DNA of 45,239 nucleotides. Origin: Acanthaster planci (taxonomy: Eukaryota; Echinodermata; Asteroidea; Valvatida; Acanthasteridae). The DNA lies in contig NW_019091386.1 in the NCBI RefSeq assembly GCF_001949145.1, forward strand, positions 1,416,227 through 1,461,465, written 5' to 3'. Positions 13,010 to 26,066 of this stretch are shown here, in pieces. A model generated the notes under the pieces. The model did no database searches, was not told the DNA's origin, and saw only the letters and a program-made list of their open reading frames with translations. The stretch's first letter is position 1. Each line of letters starts with the position of its first letter. The position numbers and the translations under genes are program-made.

Positions 13010-16000
13010 GCCCTTCACTGATCTGGGCTTAATCGCATTCAGTTTCCGGTAGTGCTTTCTGGCAGCCGGGACTATCCGAGAGTCGGCGGTGGTGCTAAGC
13101 GGAACGGGCTCAGTTGACACCGGACAAGTTACCGTTCTTTATTGAAACAACGAACCACCCGGTATGATATGGACTATGAAGAGTGGACTGAGACATCGTT
13201 CACGTATACGTTCCCATAGACCCTTACAGTATTCGATATATTACATGTATCTCACAACAAACTCTTTTTTTCCCCGCGAAGACAATAAAGACAAATCCAC
13301 CATGGGTTATCATCCAATCGGAATGAACCAAAACACATTTACGCACGTCTAGTTGAATGACAATTTGTAATACATGTATATATATATATATATTCCTCAC
13401 TCGTGTCAAATAGGTTTCGATGATACATTCGGGTTTCAAACATCAAAATACACTAGATTATAATAACAAATAGTTAAACGAGGAAATTCGAATGCACAAT
13501 TAGTATATTATTTCATATTGTAAATGCCCTTTTCGTTAAATGTGTTTAGCTCTTAATATGATGTTTTATGGGAAGAGTGATGCTGCGTCACATGTTCTTT
13601 CGTTGTTACATACTTTTTTAAGACGGACCAAAGGTCTGACGGAGCTGTCAGATATTTGGCAACTTATCAATGGTTGTGATTGTAACAATTTGGTAAAATC
13701 AAGGACAAATCCATATAAAATATTGATGCAAAATTATCAAAGTTGTTGTTGGACTATAGGGCTGTTCAAGGAGAGTTATAGAAGTCCGTTTTAAAATAAT
13801 GAAACTAGATTACAAACAGCATACAGATACTCTAAAATGATGTCTCTGTGACGAATTCTGATTCCTTGATGAATGTCTTCGGAAAGAGGAGACAGCTTAC
13901 CAAAGAAGTACGTGGGCTAGAATTTGAATTTCTTATTTCAATATATAGAATTGTAATACACGGTAATGAAGCATTTCAACGAGAGCTTACAAATGGGCGG
14001 GAGTGTATTACGTGTCGAAAACACCCCTTACTCCACAATCCCATAGAAAGAATCCTTCCAAAAAACTGTTTGTCAGAGAGTGGCTGTGTTTTCCTTCAAG
14101 CATGCAGAGTGTTTTTGTTTGTTCGTTTTTCGTTTGATTTTTATTTTTTGTTAGGTGTTAGACTCGTGCACAGCCAGTTGACAGCCTGTTTAAGTAAGAC
14201 TCACAACAAAGACACGGGCGAAGAAAATTGAGGTCGGCAAAGAGAAGATCTGCAAGATTCCCAGGCTAATTTCGAAACTTCATTTGGGGGGGGGACAGCA
14301 ATGAGAATGTTTAAAAAGAGTCAATACTCACAAATGCTCTATAATCTGATCTGCTGGTGTCGGTTCTGGTGACAGCTTTTAAATTAATCACTCACTCCTT
14401 GTTCAGGACCAAAAAAGCACCTGGAATATAAAAGAAACAGGACGGAAATGAATGTAGTTACATTTCAAAGTTGACAAGTTAAAAAATGAAGGGAACACAT
14501 CTGTTTTCATCACAGCACAAACCTTCGACCAAAATAAGTAACGACGGCAAAGACAAACAAGCTCCAACTTGATTCATGATCCGAGAGATGTCTCCAAAGT
14601 TTCCAGCCCTTCGGCCAAACGCTTACACATTAGACACCGGTATCACGTGAAAATGTTGTACACCAAGATGGAGCGAGAGTGTGTTTTGAAATTAATGATT
14701 GCGACAAACTGATTGGAGATTAGTTGAAGAGGCTTTCTAAAATTACGGCAAATTCAAGAACATTAGTACCGGTACTTGTAGGCCTACTTTAGTATGCTAA
14801 GAAGTTGAAGCAATGGAGAGGCTTAAAGCACTTGTCTGTGAGGTTCACGGCTACATGAAATCTAATAGGTTCTGAAAACGACGTACGATGTTTGACAGTT
14901 TGAATGCGATTCGACGTAGATGAAGTCATCGCATCATTTAGGAGAGCCTACCGCAGCTTGTTGACTCAACGGAACGGGCAAGGAGCCAAGAGTTGGTGGG
15001 GTAGCCGCCTAATGCGGGCCGGAGATCGGCACAAATCAAACGCATCCTCGAGCTGCGTTGAAGGTTACCGGACCAGTCTGATATGTTGCTAGTCATCGGT
15101 CAAGCAACACGCTGTTCACCGGAACGTTTATTTCTCTATTGTTCTAGAGCAAAAAGTTTCAGACAACTGCATGAAAAATGACACGTGTAAAATCTGAGCC
15201 ATAAATTTGTTTTTAAGGTATAGGCCTAAACACTAGACGTGTCACAAATGGACACCCCACTTGGCTCGGGTTATCTTGGTCTAGCAGGCAGGGCCTCAAA
15301 ACTACACCACCTAAAGACGAATCCCATTTCTCCTCTGAAAGAACCAGAAAATTTATTTGTTGTGACTTCACAATGACGTTATAAGCCTCTCCAACGCCTG
15401 AGAGTCACGTCGACCCAAAACCGAACGCACAAACATTTCCCCTTCTCCTATACTGCTCTGTTTTCATGCAAAATTCACCAATCAATAAGCATCGGTGAAG
15501 AAACAATGTCTGCAAACAGATACAAAACGGGCAAATGCAAATGGACCGTCAGACTGAGAAAGAATCACGAATAAAAGTTACTCTGCAAAGCACCATTTTA
15601 GAGCTCCGTTTCCCCCAATTTCTCTCGATGACGAGTCAAGGCCGGTTCATACTTCACGCGAAAGCGAGCACGAACAAAAAATATCTGAGGGCAGATCAAA
15701 AATTCGGGCTACGATTCCGCAAAGGTTGAAGACGTTTCAACGCAGCGAACCGGCCTTCAAAGATGTTTCGGCGAACATTTTGGCGAACAGACTATTATTT
15801 TGTCTGAAAGGTCTGCGAAGTATGTCGTCTACCTTATTACCTGACAGCATTTTGTATCAAGGCGTTAATTATAAAAACGGTTTGAGCATCAAGAAAAGAG
15901 GGAAAGTATCATCGGTATATTTTCAGCGAGTGTTTTCGTGTGTAACTGTTTAGAATCATTTCAGATTTTAAACATGTCATTTAGGACGACCAACTTGGAA

Positions 16001-17739
16001 GGCAATATCGAATTTGCTGATTTTGAAGATGACTCGACCCATCCCTCCGATACTCCATGAAACAACCTAAAAGTGTTGTAGTTTAAGGAAGAGTCATGAG
16101 GTACCTTCGGCCAAGACGGGACACGGTCTGACAATAATATATTGCGTGTATACCAAATTTCCATCATTTTGATCTTGTCCCGCAAACGAGAGTATTGGCA
16201 GTTGTTGCTTCCAATCTATATACGCTATTTAATAAAGCATTCGTGCGGCAAATTTGTAAATATTAAATACATTTCAACTGAAGCGAATCTCACTTCAAAT
16301 GTTTCGTGACGTCATGTTTGCTTCGATTTCGCGTTTTCCGGAAATGTGAGACGTCCATTATGAGTTTTCCTTTAATCAAAACAACGACTGATTGAAGAGT
16401 ATATCACAAGTAATATCTTTGACATCTTCAGGCACGTTGTCATGGGCAATAAGAATAAGTCGGGGGAAAAGAAACACGTTGATGTGACGCCAAACTCTCG
16501 ATCGAAATTCATCACAATTAATAAAAGGTTCTAAATGGCCAATTTAAACAATACTTTTTTCACTGAAGTGACAATTAACCGTTGTTTTCCAAGTACATGA
16601 GCGCAGTTTGTAACTTCAGAATCAGGAAGTGCGCCAAAACACGCTTTCTCCGCCAGGGTACACAATGTATGTATCTGATACATTGCTTCAATCGCACGAC
16701 TACTTCATCACTTTCTTCCAAACTGCGTAAGCAAACTGCCACGATTGCATCAGACGCATGGCCGCGGCAAGTCTTCCACGATGTCTCTCCTGCTGTGGTG
16801 GTAGTCCTCCGGACTTTTCATTTAAATCTGAAGCTCGTGATTAATACTGGGTGGCCGTGGTTGAGCCTGTGCGCCTGATGACGCTCCATATAGGTAATAA
16901 ATTTCGCTTGATGGTTGTTTGTCTGCACCGGTATCTCGTGTAGTCGAATTGCTTTAAGAAGTAATAGCTGCGAAAGGGATCTGTTATTTGTCATTATCGT
17001 TATTATTTTGGTTATAAGACTAGTATATTTAAGATGGGTTCTTTTGGGTAATCTTCTGCATTTTTTGTCATTAAAATTTACTGTCTTAGTTAGTTGCCTA
17101 TTAAATTGCAAAGGCTAGTTGCACTAGTTGAAAACACCTATGTCGCCGTGGGTGTCAACAAGTCAAAGGACAAATACAGGCAACTATAACATGCACTGCA
17201 TGTATTGGGGCTGATTAAAACACGAGTTTTTCACAAAAAATATCTTTTATGAAAAGACCAAACAACATTTAGCTATTTAATTTGAACCCTTGATCGATGC
17301 CCAATGATAAATCTTTCCTTTACTTCTTTTTTAGGGGGGGAGCAAAGACCTCAACTCTCAACTTTTTTTCTCCAATATCATGTTCGGCAGGATTTCCGAA
17401 TGACTGAAGACTTCGTGGTAAACATATTTAGGAGCGGAAGGGTAATCGGCGGATATTACGTATCCATTAATTCCGATTTCTACGATTCCCTTTATTTTGG
17501 GATATTTTTATCTCTACGAATATTATCCTTTTTTCAAGAACGGATGCATTACCCGAACACAACTACAGACGTAACTTCAGCCATATCGGATGTTACCGTT
17601 AAGCGTAAACAAAAAAGGAGAAAGGACAGATCGAATCCTCAAGGGAAGGCGATGTTGTACGTAAATCTGCCTCTAGAAATTGGTCTGAAGGAAAAAAATC
17701 GGAGCTAGAATTATCATTTCCGGATAAAGCAAAACATCG
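13010..17739. other. noncoding, no gene recognised
   Basis: AT-rich. It holds TAGGCCTA at 14779-14786 and 15221-15228 and a perfect CRE palindrome TGACGTCA at 16307-16314. The 134-codon ORF at 17304-17708 is not recognisable. Confidence 0.6.
13376..13393. repeat. (AT)n microsatellite
   Basis: Alternating TA run directly after TACATG. Confidence 0.85.
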
Positions 17740-18340
17740 CAGAACCAAGCGCAAGATGAGCACCGAGGCTGCCTTGCCTTATGACGTGGCGTCATCTCGC
17801 GCGGCACGTGCATGGCAGTCCGCACCGTAATCACCAAGCTGCTGACGTACGCATGCATTAATTTGAGAGTGAGTTGTATTAATGAATGGCCAAGTAAACG
17901 TCAGTGACAGACGGCGCTGCGATTGGCCGCCAAACTCTAGCATATTGAAATTAGTCGTGCGCTGCCTTATGAATCTCCCCGTGTAGCATGCGGCTCGTAC
18001 CGACTGCCACGATAATTATTACAAGCAACCCTTAGCGTGCGTGTCGCCCGGTGAATTCGTAATCAGCCCAGTGATGACATCACGAGCCAGTCGCTTCGAC
18101 GATGTGGTGTCTGCGTCAGGCAGCGGTGGAAAACGTGAAAGAGGCGCGCTGGTCCGTGTGACGACATCACTCCGTGCACATTAGCGGCAATCAATGGCTA
18201 GGGCCAGCTAAAAATAGCCCAGGCGAGGGCTAGATGACGACAGCAGACCAAGGCCCGAGCGAGATGGGATGCCGTTTCCGCGACGTAAGACGGTCATAGC
18301 CCCGCAAAGGTTGCAACCAGTTCGCTCGACTGCGTATTGT
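17740..18340. promoter_or_regulatory. CpG-rich candidate regulatory element
   Basis: Dense in CpG against an AT-rich background and clustered with binding-site-like words: inverted CRE half-sites TGACG-TGG-CGTCA (17782-17794), TGACGTAC near 17842, a reverse CCAAT box in GATTGGCCGCC (17921), the near palindrome GTGATGACATCAC (18071-18083), GTGTGACGACATCAC (18156-18170) and a perfect MEF2 consensus CTAAAAATAG (18208-18217). No credible ORF crosses it. It may be an egr enhancer about 11 kb past the gene or the promoter of an unseen transcript. Function is inferred from composition and motifs only. Confidence 0.4.
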
Positions 18341-18549
18341 CTGCGCCAATGACGATTTGTTTAGAAATAGGGAAGTGATACTGCAATATGGCATTGTGCC
18401 CAGCTCTAGAAATAGCAGTAATGATGAATGACCCTTTAGCCTCTGGTTTCCGATGGCTCCTCATGGGGAAAATGTCAAACTATACCCATGTTTAGAAAAT
18501 TCGGACAAAAATATTACCTTGATGAGTTTACCATTATGAGAATCTTTAA

Positions 18550-18570
18550 TGCTATCTACCGTAGATAGCA
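18550..18570. repeat. 21-base near-perfect palindrome
   Basis: TGCTATCTAC, one central C, GTAGATAGCA: perfect ten-base arms. Confidence 0.85.
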
Positions 18571-20066
18571 ATGCGTACAGGTCAATTCTTACTATGTACG
18601 GTCGCAATGGGCAGAAACGTCCGCAAACGCTCCCCATGTATAGTTTCTGCTTCATAAAAATATCTAATGTAAATTTATATCGAAATATCTGTGATTGCTC
18701 AAACACTGCTAATTAATAAATTACAGAATTACTTATAATGTTACTTTATTCATTTGGGGGACCGACATCAAATTTGCCTATTAAGGTTAAAATCCAAATC
18801 AGCTAGTATCCGGTGAAAGTGTGATGACTGAGGTCATTCTGGTACCTCCAGTTCAGATCAGATTAGCGCAGATATGTGTTACACAGTTAAAGTTCCAATA
18901 TGTTAGCTACAGATGCACGGAACAATATAAACATCTTATAAAATATGAATTGTCAAAAGAGCCTAATACTGTTGTTTACAGCCACACACTGAACCGGATT
19001 ACTCCAGGTAATGAATTCAGAAAGCGTGACAGGGACTTCAGTGACTAATTTCACCGAGTTAAATAAATGACATCTATCACCCAACCGATAAAAAGGTACG
19101 GAGTAATCATCAAGTGAGCTTCTACATACCGTTGAAGTACTTAATGTGGTTACAGAACAAAGCTCGAAATCAGCAAGGAATTCCCAGCGAGTGCACAGTC
19201 AAAAGACGTTTTCATATTCGTTGATAATTTTGATAACTGATTTTACAGAAAAACAACAACCGCGATGTTAGCAAGGTTAAGAACATTTGCTCTACTATGT
19301 CAGAAATCGATATCTTCCTACTATAACGACAATATAAGAGATTTTATACGGAGACACATGTACCTGCGGCATTTACCTTGCTTCATAGTTTTTGGGCGAC
19401 GAAATAAACAACTGTTTATTAATTTGCTTTGAACGATTTGTTTCCGGGATTAGGTATTTTTCACTACTGTTTACGATTAAGTTAATCAATACAAAAAATG
19501 GTACCAGCACATTGTAAAGCCTACGTACATCGCGACGAATCGGTGAAAATTGAATTCAGTTGAAGCGCGTGCGCGCAATACAATGACTATTTCGTGCTCG
19601 CTGTTAACGTCATTAACGCTGTCTGTTTATCCGCGATCGTATCAAAGTTATTTATAGAGAGCGTGAATTAAATGAACCGTGGACGACGAGTGGTATGACA
19701 CCGGTCTGGTGCACAGCGGTAATCTCTCTCAGCTGATACCACACGACGCGACTGACGGTGGTCTCCGCCCGAGTAGTCTGGCTTGCTTCAGCATTGCCAC
19801 TTTGGTACAGCCGCTGTGGAGTTTGTTTACAGATGAGCGTGGGGAGTGCGCAGTGCGATCCTTTCTTTTTTGTTCTTACTGTTTTGGGGGATTTTTTTTG
19901 TTTAAAAAAATCTGATGCCAAGAGGAATGCCACACAATAAAACCAAACTAGACGTGTGCCAGAATTTTAGTGCGCGTCATGAATATGGCCATTGTTTCAT
20001 GCACGGTCGGTTAGCTGGTTAGCTCTCCTCGCATTCCACCATAAACAGAAGAGCCATAAACACCAG
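18571..20066. other. noncoding, nothing recognised
   Basis: AT-rich with short chance ORFs (up to 93 codons). A CpG-richer patch at 19.55-19.9 kb has no clear motif cluster. Confidence 0.6.
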
Positions 20067-20260
20067 GGCGCTTTTCCAGTACTCGAGTTCGGCTGCGTCT
20101 CAACCTTTAAATGTTTTTACAACCTGACTTTGAAGTTGTGAAAAAAAGCCAAACATTACAGTACTTCGGGTTAATTTAAATGCTTCACACCCTCAGTCTG
20201 GAATTGGTTTCGGGGACGAAACCTGAGACGGAGACGAAGTTGAGCATTGGAAAACGGTCC
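20067..20260. mobile_element. foldback/MITE-like element with about 32-bp terminal inverted repeats
   Basis: The left end (20072-20103, around TTTTCCAGTACTCGAG and GCGTCTCA) matches the reverse complement of the right end (20224-20255, TGAGACGGAGACGAAG...GGAAAA) at about 25 of 32 positions. Inner arms also pair partly (GACT...GTGAA against TTCACAC...AGTC). A nested hairpin GGTTTCG-GGGA-CGAAACC is at 20206-20223. It is about 190 bases long with no ORF. No clear target-site duplication is visible, so the superfamily is not assigned. Confidence 0.55.
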
Positions 20261-22357
20261 AGTATCGCCGAACAACACTTATCGTTACATCAATTCAGGG
20301 CAGGCCAATCTCGCAATACGATTATCTGTAACTAGTAACTGTAAGTAATTGTCCTGAAACACATCCCTATTTTAACCTCAATCAGTCGAAATATTTTCCT
20401 CAGGCAAGGAAAATTTTTGACACCAAAATGACGTAAAACGTAGAAATAAACAACTTGTGAAAATAAAGTTGGTCAACAGTAACGGTTTACATGTCTGGTA
20501 AAAATCCAATAATTACCATCTCAACATGAATTTGGATTTGTTGTCACTTCAATACGCAATTCAACACACCCATTCTTGCAGAGTCAGGGAACTACAACTA
20601 CTGAAAACGAAATCCTCTAGCAGTTTAACTCCAACAAAAAACTAAAATTACAAGAGGAAAGCGAGATCCATTGGGTGTGACGTCCTCAGCACCAGTCCGA
20701 CGACAGCTGAACTCGAACTGCCAAGCCCTTCGTTTATACCGCCCGGGCCCGGTATACCCCAATCCCTGCGGTCAAAATACGGGCCAGAGTTAACAACCGC
20801 AACTCCACAGCTTCTGCTCCTGCTTTAAAAACAACACTGTCGATTCTTGTTGATGTCAGAGGTGTTTTGCAAATAGCTTAAATTGGTTTTATTTAACAGA
20901 CATACACTTTACTTTCAGTGTCAAGACGAAAACAGGTTAATTTTACAAGTTGCGTTTGTAGAAGGTTTTGCGCCTACTGAGCAGGTCCTGCTTTTTAAAT
21001 ACCGGAAACTTCAAAATGACACCGGAATGGGATCTGTGTTGAAGTGGTTGATAAATACAAAATTCAAAGTGGCCAGAAACTTAACACATGCTATGGCCAC
21101 TGACGTCCCTTGTAGCCACAGTGGAGGCTAAACTGACCAATGGTGCTTCAAAACGCATTTTTGATGTCCGATGAGATCAAAACAAGGAAAGAAATTAACG
21201 TTTTGTCCGTGATCTCAGCGCGATGGAAATCAGAGGTCCTGCGGAAGTTTTCCTCAGCGGCACTTTTTCCATGTGAGGGGAAATATTCTTTAATGTATAC
21301 TCTCCATGTCAGAGAGCAGAAAAAATGCTTCTGTGTTATTGAAAGGAGAGCAAGATGTAGGATGGCGATTCGACAGCATGCAACAATCAAACCGCTGCAG
21401 CGCGCTGTTTCAATCCGAGGGAAGTCCCCACATCGGAACGGAACTACGGGACGGAACTACGAAGTGCCTCTGCGTATACAATACTGAACGCATAAAAAGT
21501 GTAGGCAAACATTGAAACAAAAAGAATTCTCCAAAACAACGTGGTTGAACCTATGGTTCATGTTCAAGACATTCAAATTACAAAATGATTAAAGTAATCT
21601 CAACACTTCGACCGTTCCAAGTGAACCTCGAAAGTTGGGGATTGCTTAGTTTACCGGATATGCTCGTTTTCTATAAACAAAGGGAAAGAACTGGGTATGA
21701 TAATTCCCGACTGTATGCGTGCGTCAGTCCGTTCCTAAATCATACACCAAATTATGAGCCTGATCTCTGTCAGAAAGTCCTAAATATGGTTCGAATAAGC
21801 ACTATTTCAAAATTTCTGCCATTGTATAACTTGCCTTAATTATGAGGTGTGAATTTTGAACATTGACAGTCTTTGGTATAACAGGTATTCTAAATTATTG
21901 TTTGCTCTCGCGGACGTTTTCTATATTCAAAACATGTTATTTTGCATTGAATCACACACCAATCATACACGAAGTTAAATTTTGTTCGTGGCGAATTTTG
22001 TGCCATCTTTCTGGCGAAATTCCAGCCACAAGTATATTCATTTTCTCCCACTGTATGAAAGTGGAGTAAAAAAAGGTAGGCAATACCACTTTTTTCCCAA
22101 CAATCTGGCTTTGGCCACACAACTTTTCGTGAAGTTGGAGGAAAATCACCCTGCTGTTTGGCAATAAATCAGAAGATGATTCGACCTTCATTGGGTAAAT
22201 AATGGTCCAGTTCTTTTTATGGACTCCGTGGTGACCATCCCTTTGTGTATTGTAAAGATATTCTCACATCTACTGTACCTTGTCTTTCAAATACCGTATT
22301 ATAAATATGAGAATATCAATCAACCATTTTCAGTTGTTCTATTGGCAGTCCATTAAC
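20261..22357. other. noncoding, nothing recognised
   Basis: No recognisable gene. A GC-richer patch at 20.67-20.83 kb includes TGACGTCC. The longest ORF (115 codons, 21140-21487) has no known domain. Confidence 0.6.
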
Positions 22358-22488
22358 TACATCTCTTCTTTTTTATATAATGGGTTTTGCCCTTACCCAA
22401 CGTCCTTACGTTGGGTAAGGGTAAAACCCGTTATATAAATTAACATCTCCCCAACGCAAAAATACATCTTGAAAATACATCTCTTCTT
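22358..22488. mobile_element. possible insertion bounded by 13-bp direct repeats
   Basis: TACATCTCTTCTT at 22358-22370 immediately precedes the hairpin and recurs at 22476-22488, enclosing 105 bases. This could be a target-site duplication of a small non-autonomous element; its age and class are unknown. Confidence 0.4.
22371..22440. repeat. 70-base near-perfect hairpin (33-base arms, 4-base loop)
   Basis: Arms 22371-22403 and 22408-22440 pair at 30 of 33 positions around loop CCTT. Two of the three exceptions (22389/22422 and 22381/22430) are G-T wobbles and the third is the terminal pair, so a plus-strand RNA would form an unbroken 32-pair stem. Direct repeats TACATCTCTTCTT (22358-22370 and 22476-22488) flank it. 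Confidence 0.9.
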
Positions 22489-24503
22489 ATTGCGCATTTC
22501 TTGGAAATGTTAACTCTTCTTTCATTTTACCAGTAAACAACTTTGCAACCTTGCGAAACCTATACATAGTTTTTCAAGATAAAATTAACGTTTACATGTA
22601 TTGGGTAAAACACTATTATTTGCTTCAACAGTTTTCCTGGCATTTAATTACAGCAGAAATGGTGGAAACGGCTCATCTTCTGTCACAATATCTCCATCTA
22701 TGAGTACCCTCAAGAAGAATTCGGTTCACGCTACTTTTTCAGTGGAGATACAAAACCTATCCATAAATAATAAAGATGTTATCATTCATAAATCCATTCT
22801 TCAGCAAGGAATATAAATACGAATGTTCCATACAAAAAGAGGCAATATGAGTCACGAAGGATGACGACTGGGGTACAGCCATTTAGGGTGTGTAGCTGTA
22901 GCAAAGTGTGCCTTTAGGAAAAGTGACCAATACAAGCGGGAGGGGAATATGAAAGAAAAACCGCAAAAACTATGAAGGTCTCATTAATCAACGATCCATT
23001 TCCATCAGTCAGATAACTTCGGTAAAATAATAACCAACACAAGAACAAAGAGAAGGTCTCAAATGTGACGGCAAAATGGACCCAATGATAATACAGAGGC
23101 TACGTTCATCAACGTGGTTCTTGCTTTCTTTAAATCAGAATACTTGAAGCGGAAATCGTGTCACAAGATGGTCGTGTCATTACAGTGTTCATATAAAACT
23201 AAAGATACCTATTCGGATGATTTCAAACACAAAATCTGGTATTTAAATCATAATAACCAATTTGGTGCTACACCCAGGGTTCCCAGCAAGAAATAACGAC
23301 TTTTCGGGAATGTATAATCTGCATTCGTAACATTCAAAATAGAGCATTCACGTTTTATTACCGTTTTTGTTGTTTTGTAAAAACAGACGAACAAAAACAG
23401 CACACTTGACCAACTGTACATGGGGGATTTTTACCCAAAACTGCAGACAGTGAGAGCATGATATTTTCACTAACGTTGGGAACAATACCAGTTTTCCTCC
23501 CTTTCTTTTTCCAATGATAATTTCGATTTCACTTAAAAATGAAAATTAATCAGCCCGCAAACCACACAGTGGCCAAACTTAAATCTGAGTAGGGCAGCAT
23601 CTTCACAAAAGGTGCCTTGATGTTTGAAAGGACAGCAACAAGTGTTGAGGGTTTGTCCTCAGCAGAGAAGACACCGACATGGGTCGACAGTTTACACTGA
23701 CTCATCCAAACGAAGAGCGCCAAACCGCAGGAAGAGCTACGGCGACACTTTAAAGTTCCGAATTCAACAGTTCAGGCGACGTTGTGAAAGTTGACTCGTG
23801 TCAATCAATTCTTAACCAACGGTCTTTTTTTCTAGATATGTTATATTTTCACGCCCAACAAATTATCATTCCCGTCTTTTCAACCAAACCACAAGAACAC
23901 ACATTATACCGAGTTGTAGCCGTGGACGTTGCATTGTTTCGCTTTTGTCTGGACCTAAACTTTTCTGCAGAACTCCAACAGGATTTGTACACGGCGTGTC
24001 AACCAGGGACCAAAACCCCATCGGGAACCTTTTGTCCTCTATTGTTTAGTGTCCCCAACGGGATGCAGAAAAAATCTCAAACTGTTCTATAATGGTCTTT
24101 CTGTACGTCAACTGGAACAAAGAAAACATCGATCAGGAAGTGATGAAATTAACAATTAAGGCAAGGAGTGAATTATTTATTGATTTGTTTCAGTTTTCGG
24201 AACGTCACCTTCACAAATATCGATTCAGAATAATCATTACTCATTACAGTTATCTTTAACACTCTATAGACCGGATCATTTGTGAAACTGTAAGTAATTG
24301 CAGCAAATTAAAACAGTGATCGAGGTCAAAAGTGACAGAGATATCCAACGCAGTCTGTACAATATTCAAATCTTCAAAATGTCACTTAAGAGAGCGTAAC
24401 GTGTAGAATAGAAAGCCATATATAATGTATGTACTTCTCACTTGTGTAACTTGTGTGTTATTAACAACTGAAAGAACAGTACTAAGAACCAACCATAAAA
24501 TGG

Positions 24504-24529
24504 AAGCTTCTGAACATTTGCAGAAGCTT
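24504..24529. repeat. inverted repeat, 9-bp arms
   Basis: AAGCTTCTG, spacer AACATTTG, CAGAAGCTT. Confidence 0.7.
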
Positions 24530-25615
24530 TGCCAGCTTAAAAGATAGAATTTTACTAAATCGAAAGCAGTGACTTCAATTTTCTTGGAAACACTCCAAAC
24601 ATCTGCCGAATTTTGTCCAAATCCATCGTCATTCTAACTAGTTAAATGAAACAGCACATCCCAGTGAGCATCAACTCCTGGTTGTGTTCAAGTATGATTC
24701 GGTTTGTGGCTGCGCAACGTACTACCAAAAACTTCGTTCTGCAACTTGCACTTTTCAACAGACATTTATAGTTCCTATCAGATTGAACACGTTTCAAGAT
24801 AACTAGTCTTCAGCAATATGGTTATATTGAACATAGGCCTATATATGTTACGTTGAAGGCATTGTTTCAACAGACAGCAAGATTATGTTTCATTCCTGAA
24901 CACAATTTTTACAATGTTGTATACGCTTAACAGTAGGAATGAAGGTGCCTGACTGATTGAATCATCCTCTGAATATATTCTCAGGGTTTAGCTGTAAGGA
25001 GCCCCATCCCCTTATAGGTACGGTATGCACTTATATTCCGACTTATCTTACTGACTTATCTTCCGATGATACGTTTTCATCTAGCGACGAACTCATCGCT
25101 GAGTTAACTGCAGCAGTGTTAAGCATATGGCCGTATGGAGCGCGTGTAAAGATTCGACCCCCACCCGCCCACCCAAAAAAGAAAGGACTACTCTGCATAA
25201 AAATCCCTGTGTTTCCAAGAGCCCCCGCATTGTTCAAGCATCAATATGTTTTCATCGTTTGTGGGGGTGAGGAGATAAGGCTTAACTTAGTGTAATATAC
25301 ATGTGTAACGTACTATTTGGTGACTTTTGCTGAATTAAAATGATGCACGACAGTTTATTGAATTATTCTTCTTTAAAAAAAAATAGTCTGGTTTTTCAAA
25401 TCATAGGTATATGTTTTAATTTTAATAAAAAAAAATTGACTGCTTTTGTCATCGACTCCAGTTCTTTGTGACCAGTGCGCATATCTACAGTTGGAGTTTC
25501 ATTCAACCCAAAAATAAGCATCCAGACCTTCTTGTTCTTTAATCTTAGAAGCAAAAGACAATTTACGGAGGATTGACCGTTTGCGACGATAACATGCTCT
25601 AAAAAAACAGGGCAA

Positions 25616-25633
25616 CAGTTACTGCAGTAACTG
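25616..25633. repeat. 18-base perfect palindrome
   Basis: CAGTTACTGCAGTAACTG, with no spacer. Confidence 0.85.
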
Positions 25634-26044
25634 AAGACATGCTCAGTTTTCATACGAAATAAATGCTATCTTTACTAAGAATAAATATCATGGACCAACG
25701 GAGAAAATCCAAGAATGCGGCGAATCTAAATTTGCAACAATGACGAGCCCTGTGAAGTATTTGCCTGATGAGACATTTGACTGCAGGATGATGCGGTGCC
25801 CAATTACTTTGCGTGCATCAAAATGAAATGAACGTCGGTACCATTTGTTAGAATGACACTTTCGGGCGAATGTTCGAGACAAATCTTTTGCCTACCTTCG
25901 CCAAAAAACTTTTAAAAAAACAACAACTATTGGACAAGGGAATTAGATTAGTGACTACAAAGTATGAAAACTTTCTGTTAAAAAAATCATACCAAAAGTG
26001 AGTGGGTGACCTGTTGCTACTATTCACGATGCAACTGACATGAA

Positions 26045-26066
26045 GTATAAATCTCCAGATTTATAC
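26045..26066. repeat. 22-base near-perfect palindrome
   Basis: GTATAAATCT, two-base centre CC, AGATTTATAC: perfect ten-base arms. Confidence 0.85.

Noticed and set aside
17304-17708. 134-codon ORF ending in a basic stretch (KRKQKRRKDR)
   Set aside because: The basic run comes from an A-rich tract; no domain or gene context supports it.
22371-22440. A microRNA precursor
   Set aside because: The 32-pair uninterrupted stem with a four-base loop does not fit a typical animal pre-miRNA with bulges and a larger loop.
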